NCBI RefSeq assembly: GCF_003863355.1
Contig: NZ_QQWG01000005.1
Span: 147,959-211,958, forward strand
Length of the DNA stretch: 64,000 nt
Direction of reading: 5' to 3'
Origin: Ancylomarina euxina
GTDB taxonomy: Bacteria; Bacteroidota; Bacteroidia; Bacteroidales; Marinifilaceae
Both the position numbers and the translations under genes were made by a program. The stretch's first letter is position 1, and every line of letters begins with the position of its first letter. This document shows positions 27,976-38,518 of this stretch, one piece after another. The notes beneath the pieces were generated by a model. That model was not told where the DNA came from, did not search any database, and worked only from the letters and a program-made list of their open reading frames with translations.

Positions 27976-28529
27976 TGAGTTATACACCATCTCTAAAAAA
28001 ACAGTATACAGAGGAAGTTGTTCCAGCTTTAATGAAGGAATTCAACTACAAGTCTGTAATGCAAGTTCCTAGATTAACGAAGATAGTACTTAATCAAGGT
28101 GTTGGACAAGCAATTGCTGACAAAAAAGTTCTTGAGTTCTCTTTGAACGAAATGACTACAATCACTGGACAGAAAGCAGTATCAACTCTATCGTCTAAAG
28201 ATATTTCTAACTTTAAGTTACGTAAGGGTATGCCAATTGGTACTACTGTTACTTTACGTCGCGAGCGCATGTACGAATTTCTTGAGAAATTAGTTCGTGT
28301 TGCTTTACCACGTATTCGTGACTTCAAAGGTATTAATAGCAAGCTTGATGGACGTGGAAACTATACATTAGGTATTGAAGAGCAAATCATTTTTCCTGAA
28401 ATCCTTTTGGATGAAGTGAATAAGATTATGGGTATGAATATTACCTTTGTTACTTCTGCAAATACCGATGAAGAAGCCTATGCTCTTTTGAAAGAATTTG
28501 GATTACCATTTAAAAACATTAAAAAGTAA
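27975..28529 (+). CDS. rplE: 50S ribosomal protein L5
   Basis: A 184-residue 5S rRNA-binding protein of the central protuberance. It has [23 protein letters not shown] and [19 protein letters not shown]. It is translationally coupled to rplX by start-stop overlap. In E. coli the S8-binding site lies at the start of this gene; no clear equivalent was recognised. Confidence 0.98.
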   Translation: MSYTPSLKKQYTEEVVPALMKEFNYKSVMQVPRLTKIVLNQGVGQAIADKKVLEFSLNEMTTITGQKAVSTLSSKDISNFKLRKGMPIGTTVTLRRERMYEFLEKLVRVALPRIRDFKGINSKLDGRGNYTLGIEEQIIFPEILLDEVNKIMGMNITFVTSANTDEEAYALLKEFGLPFKNIKK

Positions 28530-28533
28530 TACG

Positions 28534-28803
28534 ATGGCTAAAGAATCAATGAAAGCTCGCGAAGTTAAGCGTCAAAAATTAGTAGAAAAATACGCTGCTA
28601 AAAGAGCTAAACTAAAAGAGGAAGGTGACTATATCGGTCTTAGTCGTTTGCCTAAAAATTCTTCACCTGTTAGATTGCATAACAGATGTAAGTTAACTGG
28701 TCGTCCTAAAGGATATATGAGACAATTCGGTGTAAGTCGTATCACTTTCCGTGAAATGGCTTCTTCTGGTCTTATTCCTGGAGTAATGAAGGCAAGTTGG
28801 TAA
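28534..28803 (+). CDS. rpsN: 30S ribosomal protein S14, zinc-independent form
   Basis: An 89-residue 30S head protein. The start is [13 protein letters not shown] at 28534; the frame stays open upstream but there overlaps rplE. The long form has a single Cys ([18 protein letters not shown]) and so lacks the zinc ribbon of the 61-residue form. A GNRA-loop hairpin follows before rpsH. Confidence 0.97.
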   Translation: MAKESMKAREVKRQKLVEKYAAKRAKLKEEGDYIGLSRLPKNSSPVRLHNRCKLTGRPKGYMRQFGVSRITFREMASSGLIPGVMKASW

Positions 28804-28837
28804 CCAACAACGTTTGTAAAAGAACTATTGTTAAATA

Positions 28838-28860
28838 TTGTCCCGAGCAATCGGGATCAA
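28838..28860 (+). promoter_or_regulatory. GNRA-tetraloop hairpin between rpsN and rpsH
   Basis: TCCCGA (28841-28846), loop GCAA, TCGGGA (28851-28856). Outer TTG/CAA pairs extend it around one bulged T. It ends 16 bases before the rpsH start. With no T run it is not a terminator; a protein-binding or processing role is possible. Confidence 0.5.
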
Positions 28861-28876
28861 TTTAATTTTTTAAATA

Positions 28877-29272
28877 ATGACAGATCCAATAGCAGATTTT
28901 CTTACACGTTTAAGAAATGCAATTATGGCTAACCACAAAGTGGTTGAAATACCTGCATCAAACGTAAAAAAAGAAATGACAAAAATTCTTAAGGATAAAG
29001 GATATATCCTTAATTACAAATTTGAGGATGATGGTTTGCAAGGTAAAATTAAAATTGCTTTGAAATATCATCCAGAGTCTAAGATTCCAGCAATTAAGGA
29101 CCTTAAACGTGTCTCTAAGCCAGGTTTAAGAAAATATTGTGGAGCTACTGAATTACCTCGCGTACTTAACGGTTTAGGTATTGCTATCTTATCTACTTCT
29201 CAGGGAGTAATGACTGATAAGGAAGCTCGCCAAAAGCATGTTGGTGGTGAAGTATTGTGTTTCGTTTACTAA
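28877..29272 (+). CDS. rpsH: 30S ribosomal protein S8
   Basis: A 131-residue central-domain 16S rRNA-binding protein. It begins [15 protein letters not shown] and has the C-terminal [26 protein letters not shown]. In E. coli S8 represses the spc operon. Here a compact GNRA hairpin sits directly upstream of its own start. Confidence 0.98.
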   Translation: MTDPIADFLTRLRNAIMANHKVVEIPASNVKKEMTKILKDKGYILNYKFEDDGLQGKIKIALKYHPESKIPAIKDLKRVSKPGLRKYCGATELPRVLNGLGIAILSTSQGVMTDKEARQKHVGGEVLCFVY

Positions 29273-29276
29273 ATTT

Positions 29277-29283
29277 AGGGAGG
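29277..29283 (+). promoter_or_regulatory. Strong Shine-Dalgarno sequence before rplF
   Basis: AGGGAGG ends seven bases before the ATG at 29291. Most starts in this window have no such motif, as is usual in Bacteroidota. Confidence 0.7.
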
Positions 29284-29290
29284 ATAAGAA

Positions 29291-29845
29291 ATGTCGAGAA
29301 TTGGAAAATTACCTATCGTTTTGCCTGCCGGAGTTGAAGTAAAGGTAAACAAAGATAATTCAGTGGTGGTTAAAGGCCCTAAAGGTGAATTAACCCAACA
29401 GGTTGATCCTGTAATCAAAGTAACTGTAGAAGAAAACTCTATTGTTCTAGAGCGTCCAACTGATCAGAAGCCTCATAAAGCAATGCATGGTTTATATCGT
29501 TCATTAATCAATAACATGGTTATTGGTGTAAGTGAAGGATTCAAGACTGAGCAAGAGCTTGTAGGTGTTGGTTACCGTGCGACTTCTCAAGGACAAATCT
29601 TAGAGTTGGCTTTAGGTTACTCTCACTTGATTCATATGGAGATTGCATCGGAAGTTAAAGTAACTGCTGTTACTGAAAAACGTGCTAATCCAATTATTAC
29701 TCTTGAGAGTTGCGATAAGCAATTGGTAGGACAGGTTGCTGCAAAGATTCGTTCTTTCAGAAAACCAGAGCCGTATAAAGGAAAAGGTGTTAAATTTGTT
29801 GGAGAGCAGCTAAGAAGAAAAGCTGGTAAATCTGCGGGTAAATAA
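29291..29845 (+). CDS. rplF: 50S ribosomal protein L6
   Basis: A 184-residue two-domain protein near the sarcin-ricin loop. It begins MSRIGKLPIVLPAGVEV and carries the signature KIRSFRKPEPYKGKGVKF. It is preceded by an unusually good Shine-Dalgarno sequence. Normal length for the family. Confidence 0.98.
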   Translation: MSRIGKLPIVLPAGVEVKVNKDNSVVVKGPKGELTQQVDPVIKVTVEENSIVLERPTDQKPHKAMHGLYRSLINNMVIGVSEGFKTEQELVGVGYRATSQGQILELALGYSHLIHMEIASEVKVTAVTEKRANPIITLESCDKQLVGQVAAKIRSFRKPEPYKGKGVKFVGEQLRRKAGKSAGK

Positions 29846-29863
29846 TTTCTAAAACAGTAAATT

Positions 29864-30220
29864 ATGGCTTTAACTAAGCGCGAAAGAAGACTTAGAATTA
29901 AAAGACGAGTTCGTAAGTCTATTTCTGGAACTGCTGAAAGACCAAGAATGTCAGTTTTTCGTTCAAACAAGCAGATTTCAGTACAAATAATTGATGATAT
30001 TACTGGAAAGACTTTATTATCAATTTCATCTCTTGCAAAAGATTTTGCAGAGAAGGAAGGTAATAAAATTGAGCAAGCAGAATTCATAGGGCAAGCAATT
30101 GCTGAGAAAGCTGTTACTGCAGGTATTTCTGAAGTAGTATTTGATAGAAATGGTTACTTATACCATGGTAGAATTAAATCTTTAGCGGACGCTGCTCGTA
30201 AAGGTGGCCTTAAATTTTAA
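29864..30220 (+). CDS. rplR: 50S ribosomal protein L18
   Basis: A 118-residue 5S rRNA-binding protein. It has the basic N-terminus ([18 protein letters not shown]), [13 protein letters not shown], and the ending [26 protein letters not shown]. rpsE starts five bases later. Confidence 0.98.
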   Translation: MALTKRERRLRIKRRVRKSISGTAERPRMSVFRSNKQISVQIIDDITGKTLLSISSLAKDFAEKEGNKIEQAEFIGQAIAEKAVTAGISEVVFDRNGYLYHGRIKSLADAARKGGLKF

Positions 30221-30225
30221 ATATT

Positions 30226-30735
30226 ATGGCAGATAAGAATATTAAGACTAGCGACGCAGAGCTTAAGGATAAACTGGTTGCAATTAATCGTGTTACTAAG
30301 GTAACAAAAGGTGGACGTACTTTTAGCTTTTCAGCAATTGTTGTTGTTGGAAATGAGAATGGTTTAGTAGGTTGGGGGCTTGGAAAAGCTAACGAGGTTA
30401 CTACAGCAATCTCAAAAGGTGTTGATGCTGCTAAGAAAAACCTGATTAAAGTTCCAGTTCTTAAGGGAACTATTCCTCACGAGCAACTTGCACGTTTTGG
30501 TGGAGCAGAGGTTTTCATTAAGCCTGCTTCTCATGGTACCGGGGTTAAAGCCGGTGGTGCGATGCGTGCCGTACTTGAGAGTGTTGGTGTAACTGATGTA
30601 CTTGCAAAGTCAAAAGGATCATCAAACCCTCATAACCTTGTGAAAGCTACTATTGCGGCTCTTGCTGAGTTGAGAGATGCTCATACTGTAGCTGACCATA
30701 GAGGTGTATCATTAGATAAAGTGTTTAACGGTTAA
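30226..30735 (+). CDS. rpsE: 30S ribosomal protein S5
   Basis: A 169-residue protein at the mRNA entry channel, important for fidelity. It has the N-terminal dsRBD-like part ([21 protein letters not shown]) and [17 protein letters not shown]. The loop altered in spectinomycin resistance appears unaltered. Confidence 0.98.
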   Translation: MADKNIKTSDAELKDKLVAINRVTKVTKGGRTFSFSAIVVVGNENGLVGWGLGKANEVTTAISKGVDAAKKNLIKVPVLKGTIPHEQLARFGGAEVFIKPASHGTGVKAGGAMRAVLESVGVTDVLAKSKGSSNPHNLVKATIAALAELRDAHTVADHRGVSLDKVFNG

Positions 30736-30745
30736 ACTAAAGGAA

Positions 30746-30922
30746 ATGGCTAAGATTAAAATTACCCAAGTTAAGAGTAAAATTGGGAGTAGTGCTCGCC
30801 AAAAGAAAACCTTAGAAGCATTGGGATTGAAAAAGATCAATGGTACTGTTGAGCATGAGGCTACACCTCAAATTAAAGGAATGGTTGCAAAGGTAAGTCA
30901 CCTGGTTACCGTTCAAGAATAA
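30746..30922 (+). CDS. rpmD: 50S ribosomal protein L30
   Basis: A 58-residue protein (MAKIKITQVKSKIGSSARQK at the start, ending SHLVTVQE), complete and in frame between rpsE and rplO, ten bases after the rpsE stop. It has the typical L30 pattern K-I-T-x-V-x-S-x-I-G and LGLKKIN. AAGGAA lies just upstream of the start. Confidence 0.96.
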   Translation: MAKIKITQVKSKIGSSARQKKTLEALGLKKINGTVEHEATPQIKGMVAKVSHLVTVQE

Positions 30923-30947
30923 TAATTGTTAATAGCATAAATATATT

Positions 30948-31394
30948 ATGGACTTAAGTAACTTAAAACCCGCCGTCGGATCTGTAAAGACAACCAAAAG
31001 AATTGGTCGTGGACAGGGCTCTGGTAGAGGTGGTACCTCAACCAAGGGACATAAAGGGCAGAAGTCAAGATCTGGATACTCTAAAAAAGTTGGTTTCGAA
31101 GGTGGTCAAATGCCTTTGCAACGAAGAGTTCCTAAGTTTGGATTTAAGAATATTAATAGAGTTGAATACAAAGCTATTAATGTTGAAGTATTGCAAGTAT
31201 TAGCTGATAAGCTTAACATTACATCTATAGATGCAGAAGTTCTAGTAAACGCAGGAATGTGTAGTAAGAACGACAGAATCAAAGTTTTAGGTAATGGTGT
31301 TTTATCTGCTAAGCTTGAAGTTAAAGCTCATGCGTTCTCAAAATCTGCTCAATCAGCGATTGAAGCAGTTGAAGGAACTGTTGTTAAATTGTAA
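30948..31394 (+). CDS. rplO: 50S ribosomal protein L15
   Basis: A 148-residue late-assembly protein with a Gly/Arg-rich N-terminus (RIGRGQGSGRGGTSTKGHKGQ) that threads into 23S rRNA, and a globular C-terminal domain. secY starts nine bases later, the conserved order. Confidence 0.98.
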   Translation: MDLSNLKPAVGSVKTTKRIGRGQGSGRGGTSTKGHKGQKSRSGYSKKVGFEGGQMPLQRRVPKFGFKNINRVEYKAINVEVLQVLADKLNITSIDAEVLVNAGMCSKNDRIKVLGNGVLSAKLEVKAHAFSKSAQSAIEAVEGTVVKL

Positions 31395-31403
31395 GATTAG
31401 ATA

Positions 31404-32747
31404 ATGAAAGGTTTAATAGATACATTGAAGAACATCTGGAAGATTGAAGATTTAAGATCAAGAATCTTAACAACTTTAGGACTTCTATTGGTTTACCGTT
31501 TAGGAACCATGATTGTGTTGCCGGGGATAGACCCAGCTCACTTAGGCGCGTTAAAATCTCAAACTGCTGATGGTGTATTAGGTTTGTTAGATATGTTTTC
31601 AGGGGGTGCATTCTCGAATGCTTCAATTTTCGCCCTAGGAATCATGCCTTACATTTCTGCATCCATCGTTATTCAGTTGATGGGAATTGCTGTCCCTTAC
31701 TTTCAACGTTTACAACGTGAAGGTGAGAGTGGTCGTCGTAAAATCAATCAGATTACACGTTATTTAACGGTTGTCATTCTTATTCTTCAAGCACCTGGAT
31801 ATCTATTAAACCTACACTCGACTTTGCCTGAAGCAGCTTTCATTTTGAAAGGCTTTTTCTTTACTGCATCTTCAGTAGCTATTCTTGCAGCCGGATCCAT
31901 GTTTATCATGTGGTTAGGTGAAAAGATTACTGATAAGGGAATTGGTAACGGTATTTCTATCATCATCATGATTGGTATTATTGCTCGATTACCTTTTAAC
32001 TTTGTTGCTGAACTTGGATCAAGATTAGAAGGTCAAGGAGGTGGATTAATTCTACTTGTTCTTGAAATTGTAATTTTGTTCGTAGTTTTTGCTCTGACTA
32101 TTTTGTTAGTACAGGGTACTAGAAAGATTCCAGTACAGTACGCTAAACGTATTGTTGGAAACAAGCAATATGGTGGTGTTCGTCAGTACATTCCTTTAAA
32201 AGTGAATGCAGCTGGTGTTATGCCTATCATTTTTGCTCAGGCTATTATGTTCTTGCCTATGGCATTTGTGAACTATGCGAGTTCTGATTCATTATCTGGA
32301 GTTGCTGCTGCTTTGAGTAACTACACTGGTTTTTATTACAATGCTTTGTTTTTTGTAATGATTGTGTTGTTCACTTACTTTTATACTGCAATTACAGTTA
32401 ATCCAACGCAAATGGCTGAGGATATGAAAAAGAATGGTGGATTTATCCCGGGTATTAAGCCAGGTAAAAAGACTGTTGATTTCTTAGATACTGTAATGTC
32501 TCGTATTACTTTACCGGGATCTTTATTCTTAGGTTGGGTTGCAATTATGCCTGCCTTTGCAATGTTAGGTGGTATAAATAGTGGTTTTGCTCAATTCTTC
32601 GGAGGTACATCTTTATTGATTTTAGTGGGTGTTGTTTTAGATACTCTACAACAAATTGAGAGTCATTTATTGATGCGTCATTACGATGGCTTGATGAAGT
32701 CTGGAAGAATAAAAGGCAAATCTCCAGCAGGAGCTGCTGCTTATTAA
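31404..32747 (+). CDS. secY: Protein translocase subunit SecY
   Basis: A 447-residue, ten-helix channel protein of the Sec translocon in the inner membrane. The family signatures GIMPYISASIVIQLM and the cytosolic loop GTRKIPVQYAKR are present. It is co-transcribed with ribosomal genes, as in most bacteria. map follows after 23 bases; no adk lies between them. Confidence 0.98.
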   Translation: MKGLIDTLKNIWKIEDLRSRILTTLGLLLVYRLGTMIVLPGIDPAHLGALKSQTADGVLGLLDMFSGGAFSNASIFALGIMPYISASIVIQLMGIAVPYFQRLQREGESGRRKINQITRYLTVVILILQAPGYLLNLHSTLPEAAFILKGFFFTASSVAILAAGSMFIMWLGEKITDKGIGNGISIIIMIGIIARLPFNFVAELGSRLEGQGGGLILLVLEIVILFVVFALTILLVQGTRKIPVQYAKRIVGNKQYGGVRQYIPLKVNAAGVMPIIFAQAIMFLPMAFVNYASSDSLSGVAAALSNYTGFYYNALFFVMIVLFTYFYTAITVNPTQMAEDMKKNGGFIPGIKPGKKTVDFLDTVMSRITLPGSLFLGWVAIMPAFAMLGGINSGFAQFFGGTSLLILVGVVLDTLQQIESHLLMRHYDGLMKSGRIKGKSPAGAAAY

Positions 32748-32770
32748 AATATTTTTGCTTTCTTTGCAAA

Positions 32771-33532
32771 ATGATTTTTTACAAAACTGAGGAGGAGATA
32801 GCGTTACTTGAACAAAGTAACATGCTGGTGGCCAGAACTCTTGGTGAAATATCAAAGAGGATATGCCCCGGCATATCGACTCTTAAGTTAGATCAAATTG
32901 CGGAAGAATATATAAGAGATAATGGTGGTATACCAGGATTTCTTGGTTACGATGGATTTCCAAACACACTTTGCATGTCAGTAGGCAAGCAAGTTGTGCA
33001 TGGAATACCATCTTTCTATGAGTTGAAAGATGGGGATATTTTATCTTGCGATTGTGGTGTGTTGTTAAATGGTTTTTATGGCGATTCAGCATATACATTC
33101 AGTGTAGGAGAAGTAAAACCGGAGATTAAATCGTTACTAAAAGTAACTAAGGAAGCTCTTTATAAAGGCATAACTAATGCGGTCGAAGGAAACTATTTGG
33201 GAGATATCGGCTATGCCATTCAAGAACATGCAGAGAAACATTCTTTTTCTGTTGTACGAGAAATGGTGGGACACGGAATTGGTAAGGATTTGCATGAAGA
33301 TCCACAGGTTCCAAATTTTGGTAAACAACACCAAGGTTTAAAGTTGCGAAATGGACTAGTTATAGCCATTGAACCAATGATCAATCTGGGAAAGAAAGAG
33401 GTTTATCAAGATGAAGATGGTTGGGCAATTGTAACGGCAGATGGTTTGCCTTCTGCACATTTCGAACACACAGTTGTTGTAAGAAATGGACAAGCTCAAA
33501 TCCTGTCCAGTTTTGAATTTATTGAGGAATAA
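32771..33532 (+). CDS. map: Methionine aminopeptidase, type I
   Basis: A 253-residue metalloenzyme that removes the N-terminal Met of new proteins. The metal ligands lie in the expected order: DGDILSCDCGVLLNGFYGDSAYTF (two Asp), GHGIG (His), IEPMI (Glu), and a final Glu in FEHTVVV. It lacks an N-terminal zinc extension, so it is type Ia. Confidence 0.97.
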   Translation: MIFYKTEEEIALLEQSNMLVARTLGEISKRICPGISTLKLDQIAEEYIRDNGGIPGFLGYDGFPNTLCMSVGKQVVHGIPSFYELKDGDILSCDCGVLLNGFYGDSAYTFSVGEVKPEIKSLLKVTKEALYKGITNAVEGNYLGDIGYAIQEHAEKHSFSVVREMVGHGIGKDLHEDPQVPNFGKQHQGLKLRNGLVIAIEPMINLGKKEVYQDEDGWAIVTADGLPSAHFEHTVVVRNGQAQILSSFEFIEE

Positions 33533-33558
33533 AATAACATATAATACAATTATTACTT

Positions 33559-33780
33559 ATGGCTAAGCAGCCTTCAATAGAACAAGACGGTACCATTACC
33601 GAAGCATTATCAAATGCAATGTTTCGTGTAGAACTTGAGAACGGACACGTGATTACAGCTCATATTTCCGGGAAAATGAGAATGCACTATATTAAGATCT
33701 TGCCTGGGGATAAGGTTAAAGTGGAAATGTCGCCATACGATCTTACTAAAGGGCGCATTACTTTTAGATACAAAAATTAA
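33559..33780 (+). CDS. infA: Translation initiation factor IF-1
   Basis: A 73-residue single OB-fold protein that blocks the A site during initiation. It begins [19 protein letters not shown] and has [34 protein letters not shown] and the ending GRITFRYKN. Its place between map and rpmJ is standard. Confidence 0.98.
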   Translation: MAKQPSIEQDGTITEALSNAMFRVELENGHVITAHISGKMRMHYIKILPGDKVKVEMSPYDLTKGRITFRYKN

Positions 33781-33791
33781 ATTTCGATAAA

Positions 33792-33908
33792 ATGAAGGTA
33801 AGAGCATCTGTAAAGAAACGTTCTGAAGATTGTAAGATCGTTAGAAGAAAAGGACGTTTGTATGTGATTAATAAAAAGAATCCTAAGTTTAAACAACGTC
33901 AAGGATAA
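33792..33908 (+). CDS. rpmJ: 50S ribosomal protein L36, zinc-free form
   Basis: A 38-residue protein starting [20 protein letters not shown] and ending NPKFKQRQG. Of the usual zinc ligands only one Cys remains: the first Cys is Ser-like (KRSEDC), and the third is Asn in VINKKNP. It is therefore the zinc-independent type, as common in Bacteroidota. It lies 11 bases after infA. Confidence 0.95.
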   Translation: MKVRASVKKRSEDCKIVRRKGRLYVINKKNPKFKQRQG

Positions 33909-33941
33909 TTAAGTTAACTTGTAAATAAATAAATAAATTTT

Positions 33942-34319
33942 ATGGCTAGAATTGTTGGAGTCGATTTGCCTCAAAATAAGAGAGGGGTTATTAGTTTAAC
34001 CTATATCTTTGGAATTGGTAATAGCGCCGCTAAACAAATCCTTGATGAAGTTGGTGTTAGCTACGATACAAAAGTTAAGGACTGGACAGATGATGAAGCT
34101 GCTAGAATTCGTCAAGCAATTAATGCAAACTTCAAGGTTGAGGGGGAATTACGTTCTCTAAACCAGTTGAACATTAAGCGTTTGATGGATATTGGTTGCT
34201 ACCGTGGTATTCGTCACCGTGTTGGTTTACCTTTACGTGGTCAGAGAACTAAAAACAACTCCCGTACTAGAAAGGGTAAGAGAAAAACAGTTGCAAACAA
34301 AAAGAAAGCAACTAAATAA
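33942..34319 (+). CDS. rpsM: 30S ribosomal protein S13
   Basis: A 125-residue 30S head protein that contacts L5 and the P-site tRNA. It begins [15 protein letters not shown] and has [39 protein letters not shown] and a lysine-rich tail. First gene of the alpha section. Confidence 0.98.
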   Translation: MARIVGVDLPQNKRGVISLTYIFGIGNSAAKQILDEVGVSYDTKVKDWTDDEAARIRQAINANFKVEGELRSLNQLNIKRLMDIGCYRGIRHRVGLPLRGQRTKNNSRTRKGKRKTVANKKKATK

Positions 34320-34329
34320 TTGTTAAGTT

Positions 34330-34719
34330 ATGGCAAAAAAGTCTGTATCAGTTAAAAAAAGAGTTGTGAAGGTTGAAGCGCTAGGACAAGTGCACATCCA
34401 CTCATCATTCAACAACATTATTATCTCAATGACCAATAACACTGGTCAGGTTATTTCTTGGTCATCGGCCGGTAAAATGGGATTTAGAGGTTCTAAGAAG
34501 AACACTCCATATGCTGCTCAACAAGCTGCATCCGATTGTGCTAAAGTTGCTCATGATCTAGGTTTGAGAAAAGTTAAAGTATACGTTAAAGGTCCAGGTA
34601 ACGGACGTGAATCTGCAATCCGTGCAGTTAATTCTTGCGGAATTGATATCGCAGAGATCATCGATGTAACTCCACTACCTCATAATGGTTGTAGACCTCC
34701 AAAAAGACGTAGAGTATAA
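34330..34719 (+). CDS. rpsK: 30S ribosomal protein S11
   Basis: A 129-residue platform protein next to the Shine-Dalgarno helix. It has [35 protein letters not shown] and the ending [14 protein letters not shown] 124-base structured spacer follows before rpsD. Confidence 0.98.
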   Translation: MAKKSVSVKKRVVKVEALGQVHIHSSFNNIIISMTNNTGQVISWSSAGKMGFRGSKKNTPYAAQQAASDCAKVAHDLGLRKVKVYVKGPGNGRESAIRAVNSCGIDIAEIIDVTPLPHNGCRPPKRRRV

Positions 34720-34743
34720 TTAAAAATTCAGCTTAAATTTTGT

Positions 34744-34798
34744 TCGGTTTTTTTTTCTTTTGATATCCTCTCAAGAACAGCGGCCCTTTTAAAACCGA
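34744..34798 (+). promoter_or_regulatory. Possible structured leader upstream of rpsD
   Basis: TCGGTTTT (34744-34751) can pair with AAAACCGA (34791-34798). A smaller TTGA/TCAA stem lies inside. It lies 46 bases before rpsD, the gene for S4, which autoregulates by mRNA binding in other bacteria. The T-rich left arm could also act as a partial terminator. Confidence 0.35.
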
Positions 34799-34843
34799 TA
34801 ACTTTTTAAGTCACTTAACGTAAAAAATTAAATTTAATAAGAG

Positions 34844-35452
34844 ATGGCTAGATATATAGGACCAAAGAGTAAAATTGCTAGAAAATTTGGAGAGCCAATT
34901 TTTGGACCTGATAAGGCATTTGAAAATAAAAACTACCCTCCAGGACAGCACGGTAACAGCCGTAGAAGATCAAAAATGTCTGAATATGGGGTTCAGTTAA
35001 AAGAGAAGCAAAAAGTAAAATACACTTATGGTGTATTAGAAAAGCAATTCTCTAACTTATTTAAAAAGGCCGCAAGAAGTAAAGGTATTACTGGTGAAGT
35101 ATTGTTACAACTCCTAGAGTGTCGTTTAGACAACGTTGTTTACAGATTAGGTGTTGCTCCAACAAGATCAGCTGCTCGTCAGTTGGTTAGCCATAAACAT
35201 ATTACTGTAAACGGTCAGGTTTGTAATATCGCTTCATTTTCAGTAAAAGCCGGGGATATCGTAGGAGTTCGTGAAAAATCGAAGTCTTTAATTGCTATTA
35301 CCGATTCTTTATCTACTGCAAGATACAACCAAGCATCTTGGTTGGAATGGGATCAAACTTCACTTACTGGTAAGTTTTTAAACATTCCTGAAAGAACTGA
35401 GATTCCTGAGAACATCAAGGAGCAGTTAATCGTTGAATTGTATTCTAAATAA
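34844..35452 (+). CDS. rpsD: 30S ribosomal protein S4
   Basis: A 202-residue primary 16S rRNA-binding protein. It begins [18 protein letters not shown] and contains the S4 RNA-binding domain ([13 protein letters not shown], then [14 protein letters not shown]). It lacks N-terminal zinc cysteines. It ends [16 protein letters not shown], as expected. Confidence 0.98.
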   Translation: MARYIGPKSKIARKFGEPIFGPDKAFENKNYPPGQHGNSRRRSKMSEYGVQLKEKQKVKYTYGVLEKQFSNLFKKAARSKGITGEVLLQLLECRLDNVVYRLGVAPTRSAARQLVSHKHITVNGQVCNIASFSVKAGDIVGVREKSKSLIAITDSLSTARYNQASWLEWDQTSLTGKFLNIPERTEIPENIKEQLIVELYSK

Positions 35453-35472
35453 AAATAGTTAATCAATATTTT

Positions 35473-36465
35473 ATGGCAATATTAGCTTTCCAAAAACCGG
35501 ACAAAGTTATTATGCTCGACGCTGACGACAAATTCGGTAAATTCGAATTTCGTCCACTTGAGCCTGGATATGGTATTACAATTGGTAACGCCTTAAGAAG
35601 AATTTTACTTTCTTCTCTTGAGGGGTATGCAATTACTACTATTAAGGTTCAAGGTGTTGATCATGAATTCTCTACAGTACCAGGTGTTATTGAGGATGTA
35701 ACCGAAATGATCCTGAACTTAAAGCAAGTTCGGTTTAAACAAAAAGTTGAAGAAGTTGATAGCGAATTGGTTACTGTTACCATTTCGGATCAGGAAACTT
35801 TTACAGCAGGCGATATTAACAAGTTCCTAACCGGTTTCGAAGTGTTGAATCCAGAACTTGTGATTTGCAGAATGGATAGCTCTGCCAAATTACATTTGGA
35901 TTTAACTATCAATAAAGGTCGAGGTTATGTTCCTTCTGTAGAGAATAAACCAGTTGATGCGGAATTTGGAGTTATTCCAATTGATGCTATTCACACACCA
36001 ATTAAGAACGTTAAGTTTGATGTTGAAAACTACCGTGTTGAGCAAAAAACTGACTATGAAAAGTTAGTTTTTGAAATCACTACTGATGGTTCAATTCATC
36101 CAAAAGAAGCGTTGAAAGAAGCGGCGAAAATACTTATTTATCACTTCATGTTATTCTCAGACGAAAAGATTACTCTTGACACTGATGAGAAATTCGCTAA
36201 TGAAGAGTTTGATGAAGAAGTATTGCATATGCGTCAACTTCTTAAGACTAAATTGGTAGATATGGATCTTTCTGTAAGAGCATTGAACTGCTTGAAAGCT
36301 GCTGATGTAGATACACTAGGAGAACTAGTTCAATTTAACAGAAACGACCTGTTGAAATTTAGAAACTTTGGTAAGAAATCCTTAACCGAGTTAGATGATT
36401 TATTAGAATCATTGAATCTTACTTTCGGTATGGACATTTCTAAGTATAAATTAGATAAGGAATAA
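35473..36465 (+). CDS. rpoA: DNA-directed RNA polymerase subunit alpha
   Basis: A 330-residue subunit that dimerises to nucleate RNA polymerase. The N-terminal domain has [20 protein letters not shown]. The C-terminal domain, which binds UP elements and activators, has [18 protein letters not shown] and [16 protein letters not shown]. Twenty bases separate it from rpsD. Confidence 0.98.
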   Translation: MAILAFQKPDKVIMLDADDKFGKFEFRPLEPGYGITIGNALRRILLSSLEGYAITTIKVQGVDHEFSTVPGVIEDVTEMILNLKQVRFKQKVEEVDSELVTVTISDQETFTAGDINKFLTGFEVLNPELVICRMDSSAKLHLDLTINKGRGYVPSVENKPVDAEFGVIPIDAIHTPIKNVKFDVENYRVEQKTDYEKLVFEITTDGSIHPKEALKEAAKILIYHFMLFSDEKITLDTDEKFANEEFDEEVLHMRQLLKTKLVDMDLSVRALNCLKAADVDTLGELVQFNRNDLLKFRNFGKKSLTELDDLLESLNLTFGMDISKYKLDKE

Positions 36466-36471
36466 GGTAAA

Positions 36472-36957
36472 ATGAGACATAGAAAAAAGTTTAATCACTT
36501 AGGAAGAAAAGCTGCCCACAGAAAGGCTATGCTTTCAAATATGGCTTCTTCTTTAATCTTGCACAAAAGAATCAGCACAACTACAGCTAAAGCAAAAGCT
36601 TTAAAAATGTATGTAGAGCCGTTGATTACAAAGAGTAAGGAAGATACCACACACTCAAGACGTGTTGTTTTTAGCTATTTAAAGCAAAAAGAAGCGGTGA
36701 CTGAGTTGTTCAAAGAAGTTTCAGTTAAAGTTGCGAACCGCCCAGGTGGTTATACACGTATACTTAAGACAGGAAATCGTTTAGGTGATAATGCAGAAAT
36801 GTGTATTATCGAACTTGTTGATTTCAATGAAACTTATGTAACTGAGAAAAAAGCTGAAGTTAAGAAAACAACTCGTAGAAGAAAAAGCACTAAGACTGCG
36901 GAAGCTACTACTGAAGTTGAAGCAACAGAAGCAACTGAAGTTAAAGGCGAAGAGTAA
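36472..36957 (+). CDS. rplQ: 50S ribosomal protein L17
   Basis: A 161-residue protein whose core ([20 protein letters not shown] to IELVDFNE) fits the usual ~120 residues. A ~40-residue tail is rich in K, T, E and A (KKTTRRRKS, then [15 protein letters not shown]), longer than in E. coli but common in Bacteroidota. It is the last gene of the supercluster, followed by a strong terminator. Confidence 0.97.
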   Translation: MRHRKKFNHLGRKAAHRKAMLSNMASSLILHKRISTTTAKAKALKMYVEPLITKSKEDTTHSRRVVFSYLKQKEAVTELFKEVSVKVANRPGGYTRILKTGNRLGDNAEMCIIELVDFNETYVTEKKAEVKKTTRRRKSTKTAEATTEVEATEATEVKGEE

Positions 36958-36974
36958 TCTTTCCTTTTCATATA

Positions 36975-37010
36975 AAAAGAGGGATAAAGTTAAGCTTTAT
37001 CCCTTTTTTA
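36975..37010 (+). terminator. Terminator of the ribosomal supercluster
   Basis: GGGATAAAG/CTTTATCCC (36981-36989 and 36995-37003) with a five-base loop. The stem is extended by flanking A-T pairs and ends in six T. Confidence 0.92.
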
Positions 37011-37156
37011 ATGCCCTAAAGAATTTGCTAACGTTTGCATAGATTCCTCTCTTTTTTTTGAGTAAATTATGTGAATATATGATTTTTAATAGTGAACTTT
37101 AGGTCTGATAACAAATTAGTTACTATCATTACTATTATAATATATTAATACCGTAA

Positions 37157-38443
<1,287 letters not shown>

Positions 38444-38465
38444 TTATTAGCCCCGTGCATATATA

Positions 38466-38495
38466 GAAAAAGGAGTCTAACGACTCCTTTTTTTT
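38466..38495 (+). terminator. Terminator after eno
   Basis: GGAGTC/GACTCC (38472-38477 and 38482-38487), loop TAAC, flanked by A5 and T8 that extend the stem. Confidence 0.9.
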
Positions 38496-38518
38496 ATGAT
38501 CTATTTTTAAGAACAATC

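Noticed and set aside
28498..28533. Longer S14 start at 28498
   Set aside because: It would overlap the rplE coding end and add 12 residues unlike any S14; [13 protein letters not shown] is the family start.
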